DNA of 23,218 nt, taken from assembly GCA_011053245.1 (NCBI GenBank), contig DRGS01000111.1:1-23218 (forward strand), read 5' to 3'. Positions 15,749 through 22,497 of the stretch are shown piece by piece. The position numbers and the translations under genes were made by a program. The notes under the pieces were generated by a model. The model had not been told where the DNA came from and made no database searches. It saw only the letters and a program-made list of their open reading frames with translations. This stretch comes from Phycisphaerales bacterium (lineage in GTDB: Bacteria; Planctomycetota; Phycisphaerae; Sedimentisphaerales; Anaerohalosphaeraceae). The first letter of the stretch is position 1, and every line of letters begins with the position of its first letter.

Positions 15749-16357
15749 ATGGCGGATTTAGCAGAATTTACAGAACAGGATTGGCAAGGGCTCCTCGACC
15801 GTTTGACGGTTCATGCACAGCGGAAATATGTTAAATTAGGCTGGTTTAGTAACGGGAAATATCGTAATCCCCAAGGCCATGGCCCCGAAGATGTTGCCGC
15901 AGAGGCTATAACTCGAACAATAGAGGGTAGGAGAACTTATGATGAAAAAAAATGTCCAGATTTTTATTATTTCTTGAAGAGATGCGTGGATAGCATTATC
16001 TCTCACTTAATAGATTCAAAGGAAACTGAAATAACAGAATCTATGCCGTCCATTGTGACTGATAAAGGTGCGGTCAAAGAGATTGAGCTAGAAGGCTGCG
16101 AGGCCAGCCCTTTGATAATATGTACCAAGAAAGACTTGGCAGAAAAAGTGGAGTTTATTCTTCGGAAAGCATTTGAACAAGATGAGATCGTATGCGGCAT
16201 ACTCGATTGTCTGGATGCCGGTATCGATAAGCGTTCTGAAATGGCAGAGTATCTTGAAGTAAGCTTAAAAGAAATCGATAATGCCAAGAAAAGACTTCGG
16301 AGAGAGGTTGATAAGAAATTGAACAAATTATCTTGGAGTACCAATGATGAAAGATAA
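15749..16357 (+). CDS. Sigma-70-like regulator, first gene of the ImmA operon
   Basis: A 202-residue protein; TAAGG lies 8 bases before the ATG. Residues about 15-95 resemble sigma region 2 (AQRKYVKLGW, GPEDVAAEAITRTIEGRRTY, FYYFLKRCVDSIISHLID). Residues about 140-195 resemble the region 4 helix-turn-helix (IDKRSEMAEYLEVSLKEIDNAKKRLRREVD). The layout fits short, divergent sigma-factor-like proteins found beside ImmA/IrrE proteases. It may direct RNA polymerase or only bind DNA; the weak match to region 2 leaves this open. The gene overlaps the next by 14 bases. The block is AT-rich (21 of 60 G+C at 16441-16500 against 38 of 60 in clpB at 13081-13140), a sign of transfer. Confidence 0.7.
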   Translation: MADLAEFTEQDWQGLLDRLTVHAQRKYVKLGWFSNGKYRNPQGHGPEDVAAEAITRTIEGRRTYDEKKCPDFYYFLKRCVDSIISHLIDSKETEITESMPSIVTDKGAVKEIELEGCEASPLIICTKKDLAEKVEFILRKAFEQDEIVCGILDCLDAGIDKRSEMAEYLEVSLKEIDNAKKRLRREVDKKLNKLSWSTNDER

Positions 16358-16778
16358 ATTTAAGAAAATTGATCCTGTCTTATGCAATAAGCTATTTGAT
16401 TTTATTTATCCAAATGAAAACAACATGACAGACGAAGAAATTCAGGCTGAACTGAAAAAACTAAAAATCAACACTACATCAGCAATGGATAAAATTCGCG
16501 ATGTACTTAATAAAGCCGACGAAAGAAAACAAGCCCAGAAATCTCTTGCCAATGCCACACAAAAAAGGCAAAAAATGCTGGAGGCCTTTAAAGATATTAG
16601 CTCTACTATTTCAGGTGGCCGCGAAGAAATCAGGCAATGGATTATGCAACATTTATCTGGTTCTAAACAAGCGATGTATTGCCGAAAATTAGAAGAAGCC
16701 TCAGACGAAGATTTGAAATCATTAGCAGAGGATATCCTGCATCTTGAGGAATTGGAAAAAGGTTTTGATGAAGAATGA
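16344..16778 (+). CDS. Hypothetical protein, middle gene of the ImmA operon
   Basis: A 144-residue hydrophilic, largely helical protein with no recognised domain (start MMKDKFKKIDP; the second ATG at 16347 is equally possible, with GGAG 5 or 8 bases upstream). It contains NMTDEEIQAELKKLKI, a charged helix ADERKQAQKSLANATQKRQK, and an acidic C-terminus. It overlaps the sigma-like gene by 14 bases and the peptidase gene by 11, so the three are translated together. In known ImmA-type systems the protease cleaves or inactivates a regulator encoded next to it, so this protein or the sigma-like one is the natural candidate substrate or anti-factor. That is inference. Confidence 0.75.
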   Translation: MMKDKFKKIDPVLCNKLFDFIYPNENNMTDEEIQAELKKLKINTTSAMDKIRDVLNKADERKQAQKSLANATQKRQKMLEAFKDISSTISGGREEIRQWIMQHLSGSKQAMYCRKLEEASDEDLKSLAEDILHLEELEKGFDEE

Positions 16779-17556
16779 CTCTTATCGAATACGTGTGGCC
16801 CAATGGGAAGCGGAACGTCTCTGGGATATATATGGTATATCTAAGCCAGATGAGTTGTGCTTAGAAGATATTGCTTTTACAAAAGGCGTATTGGTCACAG
16901 AAGGTCCTTTGCAGAAAATGGATGCTCGCTTAGTTAGAAAAGGCAACCATGGATTTATTCGTGTTCGCCACAACATTCCAGAAAAAGGGCGAAAGCGATT
17001 TGCGATAGCTCATGAATTAGGGCATTGGGAACTACATAAGAAAGTTTCTCAGATATTTACATGCACAGAAAAGGATTTTTTAGCTAAATACAAAGGTAGT
17101 CCAGAAGAAATAGAAGCAAATTATTTTGCAGCCAGTCTATTAATGCCTAAAAAACTCTTTGAGGAAAGTATGCGCAAATTCCCCATGTCCTTGGCTACCC
17201 TTAGTAAATTGGCTGACTTTTTTTTGACATCTTTAACAGCTACTGCTATCAGATATACAGAGCTTAGTGAAGATTACTGTGCTATTGTTTGCTCCGAAGT
17301 TGGCAAAGTGAAGTGGTGGCAAGGTAGCCAAAACTTTCGGTCTTGTTTTTGGATATCAATTGGACAAACATTGGGTAACAATACTGTTGCAGGGGAGCTA
17401 TTTAACAACACAGTATCGCGTAGTGGACAGCCAGAGAAAGTTGACATTTCTGCTTGGTCAGAAAAAAACGATTGCATCGATCAGAATGTTTTTGTAGAAG
17501 AATCAATTATCATGCAGAGGTACAATCAAGTCTTTTCTCTGTTATATTTACCATGA
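16768..17556 (+). CDS. ImmA/IrrE-family metallopeptidase
   Basis: I start at the ATG at 16768 (AAAAAGG 5 bases upstream), giving 262 residues. The zinc motif HELGH is at 82-86 in RFAIAHELGHWELH, and the third ligand lies in EEIEANYFAASLLMP (Glu113 or Glu116). The catalytic core is thus complete. The C-terminal third (CAIVCSEVGKVKWW, then SIGQTLGNNTVAGELF) follows the pattern of a longer ImmA subfamily. Known members (ImmA of ICEBs1, IrrE of Deinococcus) cleave a neighbouring repressor upon DNA damage or another signal. It is the last gene of the overlapping three-gene operon. AT-rich like the rest of the cassette. Confidence 0.88.
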   Translation: MKNDSYRIRVAQWEAERLWDIYGISKPDELCLEDIAFTKGVLVTEGPLQKMDARLVRKGNHGFIRVRHNIPEKGRKRFAIAHELGHWELHKKVSQIFTCTEKDFLAKYKGSPEEIEANYFAASLLMPKKLFEESMRKFPMSLATLSKLADFFLTSLTATAIRYTELSEDYCAIVCSEVGKVKWWQGSQNFRSCFWISIGQTLGNNTVAGELFNNTVSRSGQPEKVDISAWSEKNDCIDQNVFVEESIIMQRYNQVFSLLYLP

Positions 17557-17617
17557 GTAGTCCACAAGTCACTAAATTATCAAGAAATTCCTTATCCCCA
17601 TAGCTGTATTAACCCCC

Positions 17618-18399
17618 AAAAAATCTTCCAAACGCGCTTGCACTATCTTGCTACATGGCAAAAAAATAATTTTTTTAACTCCTTTCCTAACAACAACTTA
17701 CCGTTTTCAACCCCCAAAAAAATCACCGATTTTTGCATCAAACGCGCAAGTTCGTGCAAAGTATGGGGGGACTATGTTTTTTGAGACAGTAAAAATGAAT
17801 ACAAAATTAGAAAGGAATATGTAATGGCAACAGAAAAACAGATCAACGCAAACCGTCAAAACGCAAGCAAATCAACCGGCCCCAAAACCCCCCAAGGCAA
17901 GGCTGCCGTCTCGCAAAACTCCTTCAAACACGGCATGTATGCTGCCCAGGGCCTCTTCCCAGGTGAATCCAGAGCAGAATTCGACCTTCACCGCGACCAG
18001 ATATACGAAGAATACAATCCCGTCGGAACCATAGAAAAACACCTCGTCGAACTCATAGCGATCCACTTATGGCGTTTGCGACACTCAAACCGCACCCAGA
18101 TCGCAGCCGTAAACTCCCTTCACCATTCCCACAACAACAGTGTTATCCGAGGCCTTGATGCCTTCCTGAAACCCAAAAATGACAAAACACCTCCGCCCGA
18201 CCTCGAACTCGGCCAAATAGCCGTAAAGGATTTCACAAATTCAAAGGTCATCGGCAACCTCCTAATGCACGAACGACGCATAGAGAACAGCCTATTCAAA
18301 ACCATCGCCGAATTAGAAAGAAGACAAATGATCAGAAAAATGGAAGTATATAAATCGTTTATAAGTGACCATGCCGAAGGTCCGGCGAAGACGGATTAG
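17618..18399 (+). repeat. Repeated unit, copy 2 (leader plus TGPKT-family gene)
   Basis: This is the direct-repeat partner of 1311-2114, starting 62 bases after the ImmA gene. The leader matches copy 1 with scattered changes, but GAGACAGTAAAAATGAATAC replaces the longer C-rich stretch of copy 1. It keeps TTTGCA...TGCAAA and the ribosome-site segment AAATTAGAAAGGAAT exactly. Confidence 0.85.
17824..18399 (+). CDS. TGPKT/KHG-motif family protein, copy 2 (function unknown)
   Basis: A 191-residue paralogue of the protein at 1587. The first 22 residues are identical; the KHG motif (NSFKHGMYAAQG) and the C-terminal block (SVIRGLDAFLKPKNDK, LLMHERRIENSLFK) are conserved, while the centre differs (EEYNPVGTIEKHLVELIAIH). 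It ends 16 residues later than copy 1. The same AGAAAGGA ribosome site is kept. Retained frame and amino-acid conservation suggest a real protein under selection, but its role is unknown. Confidence 0.85.
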   Translation: MATEKQINANRQNASKSTGPKTPQGKAAVSQNSFKHGMYAAQGLFPGESRAEFDLHRDQIYEEYNPVGTIEKHLVELIAIHLWRLRHSNRTQIAAVNSLHHSHNNSVIRGLDAFLKPKNDKTPPPDLELGQIAVKDFTNSKVIGNLLMHERRIENSLFKTIAELERRQMIRKMEVYKSFISDHAEGPAKTD

Positions 18400-18410
18400 C
18401 CCCCCGCCTG

Positions 18411-18430
18411 CCCTGAGCGAAGCCGAAGGG
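18411..18430. repeat. CCCTGAGCGAAGCCGAAGGG repeat
   Basis: This 20-base imperfect palindrome sits 11 bases after the stop of the gene at 17824. A nearly identical word (CCCTGAGCGAAGTCGAAGGG) is a known dispersed intergenic repeat in many environmental bacterial genomes, often at gene ends. Only one copy is in the window. Confidence 0.55.
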
Positions 18431-18469
18431 ATTCATTCGGTGGGGTTTATTCAAAAAAGTAACTAAAAA

Positions 18470-19105
18470 ATGAAAAAACAGCAGAAAACAATGAAAAACT
18501 GCAAAAAAACGAAAGCATTTGAAAGCACAACAAAACACTCACTCTTTTCGGGAGAAACCGCACTTTTGCGAAACCTTTTTTTGAGGAACAAACCCAATTT
18601 CAACCACTCAAAACGCATCGCAAGTACTTACAGTAATGGGAGTTACAACGTTTTGCAACCAAAACCCAAAAACGGAGCAAACCCAAACAAAGCCAATTTA
18701 CCTGTCGCGGCGAAACGCAGTGAAGACGGAAAGCCAATTTCAAAACCCCAAAATCGAAGATTCTCCATAGCTTCAGCGAAGGGGAACAAACCCAAACAAA
18801 CCCAATCAAAGCCAATTTTCCTACCGTTCTACTGTCACCTGTTCACCTGTCTCAGGCCGAAAGGCCTGCCGCCCAATCCAAACCCAATTCAAACCCAATT
18901 TCCCCCGGTCGCGTCGAAGTTTCAACGAAGACGGAAGGCATCAAACCAAATTCCCAAAAGCATGCTTATGTACAGATTTTGCTCTTTTCTGCTATTATCT
19001 CGCCACTTTAATTGTAAGGATCCGAAAAAACTTGATTTTATATTACGATACTATTATAAGTTACAATGCACGGCGGCAATAATGATCCCGCCGTCTCTGA
19101 AATAG
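18470..19105 (+). CDS. Low-complexity 'PNPIQTQF' repeat ORF, copy 2 (doubtful coding)
   Basis: A 211-codon frame without a ribosome site. It has a lysine-rich start (MKKQQKTMKNCKKTK), LFLRNKPNF, GSYNVLQPKP, PNPNPIQTQF and a disordered, basic middle. Its last 25 or so codons cover a promoter-like pair (19032-19060) and the leader of the corrinoid gene, so at least the C-terminus is unlikely to be a selected protein. It is parallel to the frame at 2116, and I treat it as a repeat tail that happens to stay open. Confidence 0.25.
   Translation: MKKQQKTMKNCKKTKAFESTTKHSLFSGETALLRNLFLRNKPNFNHSKRIASTYSNGSYNVLQPKPKNGANPNKANLPVAAKRSEDGKPISKPQNRRFSIASAKGNKPKQTQSKPIFLPFYCHLFTCLRPKGLPPNPNPIQTQFPPVASKFQRRRKASNQIPKSMLMYRFCSFLLLSRHFNCKDPKKLDFILRYYYKLQCTAAIMIPPSLK
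18587..18901. repeat. AAACCCAAT-word repeat tract, copy 2
   Basis: Variants of (C)AAACCCAAT or AAAGCCAATTT recur at about 18589, 18681-18700, 18733, 18787-18816 and 18871-18901, alternating with GTCGCG...GACGGAA units. They are the same words and in the same order as in the tail of copy 1, but the tract is longer. Confidence 0.7.
18704..18733. repeat. GTCGCG...AAGACGGAAAG degenerate repeat, copy 2
   Basis: A 30-base unit (GTCGCGGCGAAACG, then AAGACGGAAAG) directly followed by CCAATTT. It is matched by 2466-2497 and 18908-18938. Confidence 0.5.
18908..18938. repeat. GTCGCG...AAGACGGAAGG degenerate repeat, copy 3
   Basis: A 31-base unit (GTCGCGTCGAAG, then AAGACGGAAGG) seven bases after an AAACCCAATT word; same relation as in copies 1 and 2. 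Confidence 0.5.
19032..19060 (+). promoter_or_regulatory. Candidate promoter for the corrinoid protein gene
   Basis: TTGATT (19032-19037) and TATAAG (19055-19060) are 17 bases apart. The predicted start of transcription leaves a leader of about 70 bases before the ATG at 19137. Confidence 0.55.
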
Positions 19106-19136
19106 AATTTAATATTGTTTTTTAAGGCGATAGAAC

Positions 19137-19760
19137 ATGGCAGACTTAAAAGCATTAGGCGAATCGATCATCAAGGGTGATCAGAGAACAGCCGTAGAGA
19201 TAACTCAGCAGGCTCTCGATGAAGGCATGGCCCCAAAGGAAATTCTCGAAGAAGGTCTGATCACAGGCATGGCTATCATGGGTGCCCGGTTCAAAGCGAA
19301 CGAAGTTTACATCCCGGAGGTACTCATCGCAGCTCGCGCCATGAAAATGGCTATGGAAATTCTCGAACCAAAACTCGCAGAAGCCGGCGTACAACCACTT
19401 GCAAAAGCAATGGTTGGTACCGTTCAGGGCGATCTGCATGATATCGGCAAGAACCTTGTCATCATGATGCTAAAGGGTGCGGGTTTCGACGTAGTTGATG
19501 TAGGCGTTGATGTCACATCGGAAAGATTCGTCGAAGAAGCAAAGAATTCCGGTGCAAGCATCGTTGGTTTAAGCGCTCTTCTGACCACAACTATGCCGTC
19601 AATGGAAGCCACCGTCAAGGCATTCAAGGACACTGATCTCAGCGTCAAGATCATAATCGGCGGCGCTCCTGTAACTCAGGGTTACGCCGACAAGATCGGT
19701 GCCGACGGTTACGCCGCAGACGCCGCATCAGCCGTAGACGTAGCCAAATCGCTACTCTAA
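19137..19760 (+). CDS. Corrinoid (B12-binding) methyltransferase partner protein
   Basis: A 207-residue protein of the MtbC/MttC/MtaC type that carries a methyl group on cobalamin between a substrate methyltransferase and a second methyltransferase. Residues 1-88 form the helical cap domain (EGLITGMAIMGARFKANEVY, IPEVLIAARAM). The Rossmann-like B12 domain follows, with DLHDIGKN (cobalt ligand His101), VGLSALLTTTM and IGGAPVT. Length is typical. No methyltransferase gene is adjacent, so its substrate (methylamines, methoxy compounds or others) cannot be told. AAGG stands 9 bases before the ATG. Confidence 0.92.
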   Translation: MADLKALGESIIKGDQRTAVEITQQALDEGMAPKEILEEGLITGMAIMGARFKANEVYIPEVLIAARAMKMAMEILEPKLAEAGVQPLAKAMVGTVQGDLHDIGKNLVIMMLKGAGFDVVDVGVDVTSERFVEEAKNSGASIVGLSALLTTTMPSMEATVKAFKDTDLSVKIIIGGAPVTQGYADKIGADGYAADAASAVDVAKSLL

Positions 19761-19798
19761 TGGTCACATGGTGTAATAGGAAAAAGTTTACTTTACCC

Positions 19799-19828
19799 TT
19801 GATTTTGGTCTGTTATCCGTGATATAAT
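19799..19828 (+). promoter_or_regulatory. Promoter of the sigma factor gene, implying a near-leaderless mRNA
   Basis: TTGATT (19799-19804) and a perfect TATAAT (19823-19828) are 18 bases apart, with an extended -10 TGA before it. The ATG at 19841 begins only 12 bases after the -10, so transcription would start about 5 bases before the start codon. No ribosome site is present. Confidence 0.65.
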
Positions 19829-19840
19829 ACTTGACAGACC

Positions 19841-21490
19841 ATGAGAAAAGTCAAAAATACATCTTTAAGGCAGTTCTTCAGTGAGCTGCGCTTCGCCCCG
19901 CGCACCCAGCGAATAAACCAGATCAACGCCGCCGAAGAACTTCTTTCGATCATAGAACCCGGCAAAAACTACCCACTCGACTTCATCTGCTATCGAGTCA
20001 CCGACTACCGACTGAAAACAGAAATAAAAAACGAAAACGTCACCGCCGACGAACTCACAGACGCCCTGCACACATTCATCCTGAACGTAAGTCACCAGAT
20101 AGCATTTGCCGCGAACGAAGAAAATTCCACCGTCTATTCCGCCGACCAACTCACCGACAGATTCTCCATCTCGGCAAAGACCATTCAACGCTGGCGAAAA
20201 AAAGGATTCGTTGCAAAAACATATCTTTTCGACGATGGCACTAAACGTCTCGGTTTCCGCCAATCTTCAATAGACTTCTTTTTACACAAGAACCCAGGCA
20301 TTATGCAAAGGGCAAAAAAATTCACCCGGATAACCGATCCCCAGAAAAAGCTGATCATAAAACGCGCAAAAGTTCTCGCGGCAAAATCCAAATACAACCG
20401 CTACCAGATAACTAAAATTATCGCCGGTGAAATATCAAGATCGCCCGAAGCGATAAGATTGATACTGATAGATTATGACAATAATAATCCAGACAGATCC
20501 GTCTTCCGCCGGCCATACCATGCCATCAATTCACGCGAAGCCGCCCAGATATATAAACTTCACCGACAGGGCGCATCCATCGCCGAACTGATGAGAAAAT
20601 TCCAGCGAAGCCGCAGCTCAATATACCGCATCATAAATAAGCGACGAGCAAAAGCGCTGCTCATACAAAAAATAGAATATATTGACAGCGGCGAATTTCT
20701 CGAACAAAACGCCGAAAAAAAGATACTCGCCCAACCAATAAGCGAACTCACAAAAAGAAAACCTTTAGATGCTAAAAAGCCGCCACCTCACATCCTCACA
20801 CGACAGCAGGAAATGGAACTTTTCCGAGAATATAATTACCTGAAATACCTCGCATGCCTGACACGCGCAAAGATCGACCGGGTCAGACCAAGCAGCAAGA
20901 GACTTCGCAATATAGAACACTTTCTCGAACGCGCCGAGGACATAAAGACGACCATACTCGAATCCAACATCGGGCTCGTCGTACGCATCGCACAAAAGCA
21001 CCTCGCCACAGGCGCAAATCTATCCGAACTCATCAGCGAAGGTAATCTCTCGCTAATGCGAACCGTTGAAAAATTCGACTATTTGAGGGGCTACAGGTTC
21101 AACACCTACGCTTCGCTGGCGATCGCCAAAGATTTCGCAAAAAAATTACCTGCAGAGGCACGCCGCCTCGACAGGTCAAACGCCGACGAACTTTCAAATG
21201 TCCAGCAGGATCTAAGAACCGCCGGCCTCGTCGACATCGCCGAAATAGAACGCGCCCATCACAGCCTCGACTATGTAATAAAGAACAACCTCGACGAAAG
21301 AGAACAATTCATAATACGCAACCACTTCGGACTCGACAGCACCATAGCCAGAAAAAAACACATGACACTACAGCAGATCGGCGACACGTTCAACATCACA
21401 AGAGAAAGAGTAAGACAACTCGAACTCATCGCACTAAAAAAACTCCGACAATCCCTAAGCCCCGAAGAATTCGACCTGCTGACAAAATGA
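19841..21490 (+). CDS. Sigma-70 factor with HTH-rich N-terminal extension
   Basis: A 549-residue protein. The last 230 residues are a sigma-70 core: a region 1.2-like segment (LTRQQEMELFREYNYLKY, 319-336), region 2 (ILESNIGLVVRIAQKHL, LISEGNLSLMRTVEKFDY, RGYRFNTYAS; 372-440) and region 4 (LDEREQFIIRNHFGL, TLQQIGDTFNITRERVRQLE; 484-536). Only about 40 residues separate regions 2 and 4, so region 3 is reduced or lost. The first 310 residues carry a MerR/excisionase-like helix-turn-helix (ADQLTDRFSISAKTIQRWRK, 101-120), a second possible one near 185-212, and a recombinase-like one (GASIAELMRKFQRSRSSIYR, 244-263). I believe planctomycetes have similar factors. Codon use matches its GC-rich neighbours. 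Confidence 0.85.
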   Translation: MRKVKNTSLRQFFSELRFAPRTQRINQINAAEELLSIIEPGKNYPLDFICYRVTDYRLKTEIKNENVTADELTDALHTFILNVSHQIAFAANEENSTVYSADQLTDRFSISAKTIQRWRKKGFVAKTYLFDDGTKRLGFRQSSIDFFLHKNPGIMQRAKKFTRITDPQKKLIIKRAKVLAAKSKYNRYQITKIIAGEISRSPEAIRLILIDYDNNNPDRSVFRRPYHAINSREAAQIYKLHRQGASIAELMRKFQRSRSSIYRIINKRRAKALLIQKIEYIDSGEFLEQNAEKKILAQPISELTKRKPLDAKKPPPHILTRQQEMELFREYNYLKYLACLTRAKIDRVRPSSKRLRNIEHFLERAEDIKTTILESNIGLVVRIAQKHLATGANLSELISEGNLSLMRTVEKFDYLRGYRFNTYASLAIAKDFAKKLPAEARRLDRSNADELSNVQQDLRTAGLVDIAEIERAHHSLDYVIKNNLDEREQFIIRNHFGLDSTIARKKHMTLQQIGDTFNITRERVRQLELIALKKLRQSLSPEEFDLLTK

Positions 21491-21603
21491 TCACCATATT
21501 TATCTCAAAGTGATTCTTTATCTGGGATTTCCCATATAATATGTTAAGCTGGAAGTGAGGTGCTAAACAGAAATTTTTTCACAGTGCCAATATTTGAGGG
21601 CAT

Positions 21604-21645
21604 AAAAAAAGCTCAACACAAGGCTTAGAACCTTAATATTGAGCT
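21604..21645 (-). terminator. Rho-independent terminator of the tRNA-Leu gene
   Basis: On the minus strand AGCTCAA pairs with TTGAGCT (21645-21639 with 21616-21610), with inner AAGG/CCTT pairing, and a run of Ts follows (A-run 21604-21610 on the plus strand). It starts 10 bases after the tRNA 3' end. Confidence 0.85.
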
Positions 21646-21654
21646 AAAAATCAG

Positions 21655-21738
21655 TGCCCAGGAGAGGATTCGAACCTCCACTCCCCGAAGAGAACTAGCC
21701 CCTCAAGCTAGCGCGTCTGCCAGTTCCGCCACCTGGGC
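21655..21738 (-). tRNA. tRNA-Leu (anticodon GAG)
   Basis: The 84-base minus-strand sequence folds as a class II tRNA. It has the acceptor GCCCAGG/CCTGGGC, the D-arm GGCGGAACTGGCAGACGC, the anticodon stem CTAGC/GCTAG with loop TTGAGGG (GAG at positions 34-36), a long variable arm TTCTCTTCGGGGAG and the T-loop GGTTCGAATCC. The discriminator is A, and the 3' CCA is not encoded. Confidence 0.95.
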
Positions 21739-21751
21739 AACTAAGCTGGCT

Positions 21752-21779
21752 ATTTTACAGGGAAAACTTTCGGTTGCAA
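21752..21779 (-). promoter_or_regulatory. Promoter of tRNA-Leu
   Basis: On the minus strand TTGCAA (21779-21774) and TAAAAT (21757-21752) are 16 bases apart; the -10 ends 13 bases before the first base of the tRNA. Confidence 0.6.
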
Positions 21780-21802
21780 GCATTTTTTGTGGTGAGTGGA
21801 TA

Positions 21803-22477
21803 TTATTTGCCCTTTTGGCCGTCCCAGAGTAGCAGTTGCAAGCGGGGGCTGAAGGCGAAGCCGGTCTGTTTGCATATCTGGGCGAGGAATCTGGATTTTT
21901 CGATGTATTCCTGTAAGTTTGCGGCTTGGGGCATTAGCAGGACCTTGTCGAAGCGGACGTTCTTGAGGGCCTTGAGGGTGTCGGCGATCTCGTCGAGGTC
22001 TGCGGGGTGATCGACTACGAATTTCAACTGATAATCGTATGTGTCGATCAATTGCCGGAGGGCGGGGAGGTTCAAGCGGTTTTCTTCGTGGTCCCTGGCA
22101 GTTTCAGCGTCTTCGGGGGTAGAGTTGCTTAGCTTGGGGCTGATGCTCATGAGATCACAGGGCAGGCCGGGGACGAAGGCGATGCCGCTTGTTTCTATGG
22201 TGATGTGCATCTTGGCGAAGGGGGCGAGGAAGTCTTTCAAGTGGGGAGTTGTCATTGGTTCGCCGCCGGTTATAACGAGGTGGTCGGTTGGATGGCCGCC
22301 GATGTCAAGTTTGATCTGTTCGGGTGAGTGTTTTTCGCCGGCGCTGTCGTGCCATGCGTATTTCGTATCGCACCAGCGGCAACGCAAGGGGCAGCCGGCA
22401 AGGCGAATAAATACGCTTGGGGTTCCGGCAAGTGATCCTTCGCCCTGAATGGAATAGAATATTTCGTTAACGATCAT
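21803..22477 (-). CDS. queE: 7-carboxy-7-deazaguanine synthase
   Basis: A 224-residue radical-SAM enzyme that converts 6-carboxytetrahydropterin to 7-carboxy-7-deazaguanine in queuosine/preQ1 synthesis. The family start IFYSIQGEGSLAGTPSVFIR is followed by the iron-sulphur motif CPLRCRWC (Cys29, Cys33, Cys36), DTKYAW, and the SAM-binding VITGGEP. AGGA lies 8 bases before the ATG. It starts 20 bases after the queC stop, so the two form an operon. Confidence 0.96.
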   Translation of the reverse strand: MIVNEIFYSIQGEGSLAGTPSVFIRLAGCPLRCRWCDTKYAWHDSAGEKHSPEQIKLDIGGHPTDHLVITGGEPMTTPHLKDFLAPFAKMHITIETSGIAFVPGLPCDLMSISPKLSNSTPEDAETARDHEENRLNLPALRQLIDTYDYQLKFVVDHPADLDEIADTLKALKNVRFDKVLLMPQAANLQEYIEKSRFLAQICKQTGFAFSPRLQLLLWDGQKGK

Positions 22478-22497
22478 TTAGGGTTCCTGGTTATTTG

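Noticed and set aside
1311..18399. Composite transposon bounded by the two repeated units
   Set aside because: No transposase or integrase is encoded, no terminal inverted repeats or target duplications are visible, and the segment between holds housekeeping clpB.
21655..22477. Functional link between queuosine genes and the adjacent tRNA
   Set aside because: Queuosine modifies tRNAs with GUN anticodons; tRNA-Leu(GAG) is not a substrate, and it has its own promoter and terminator.
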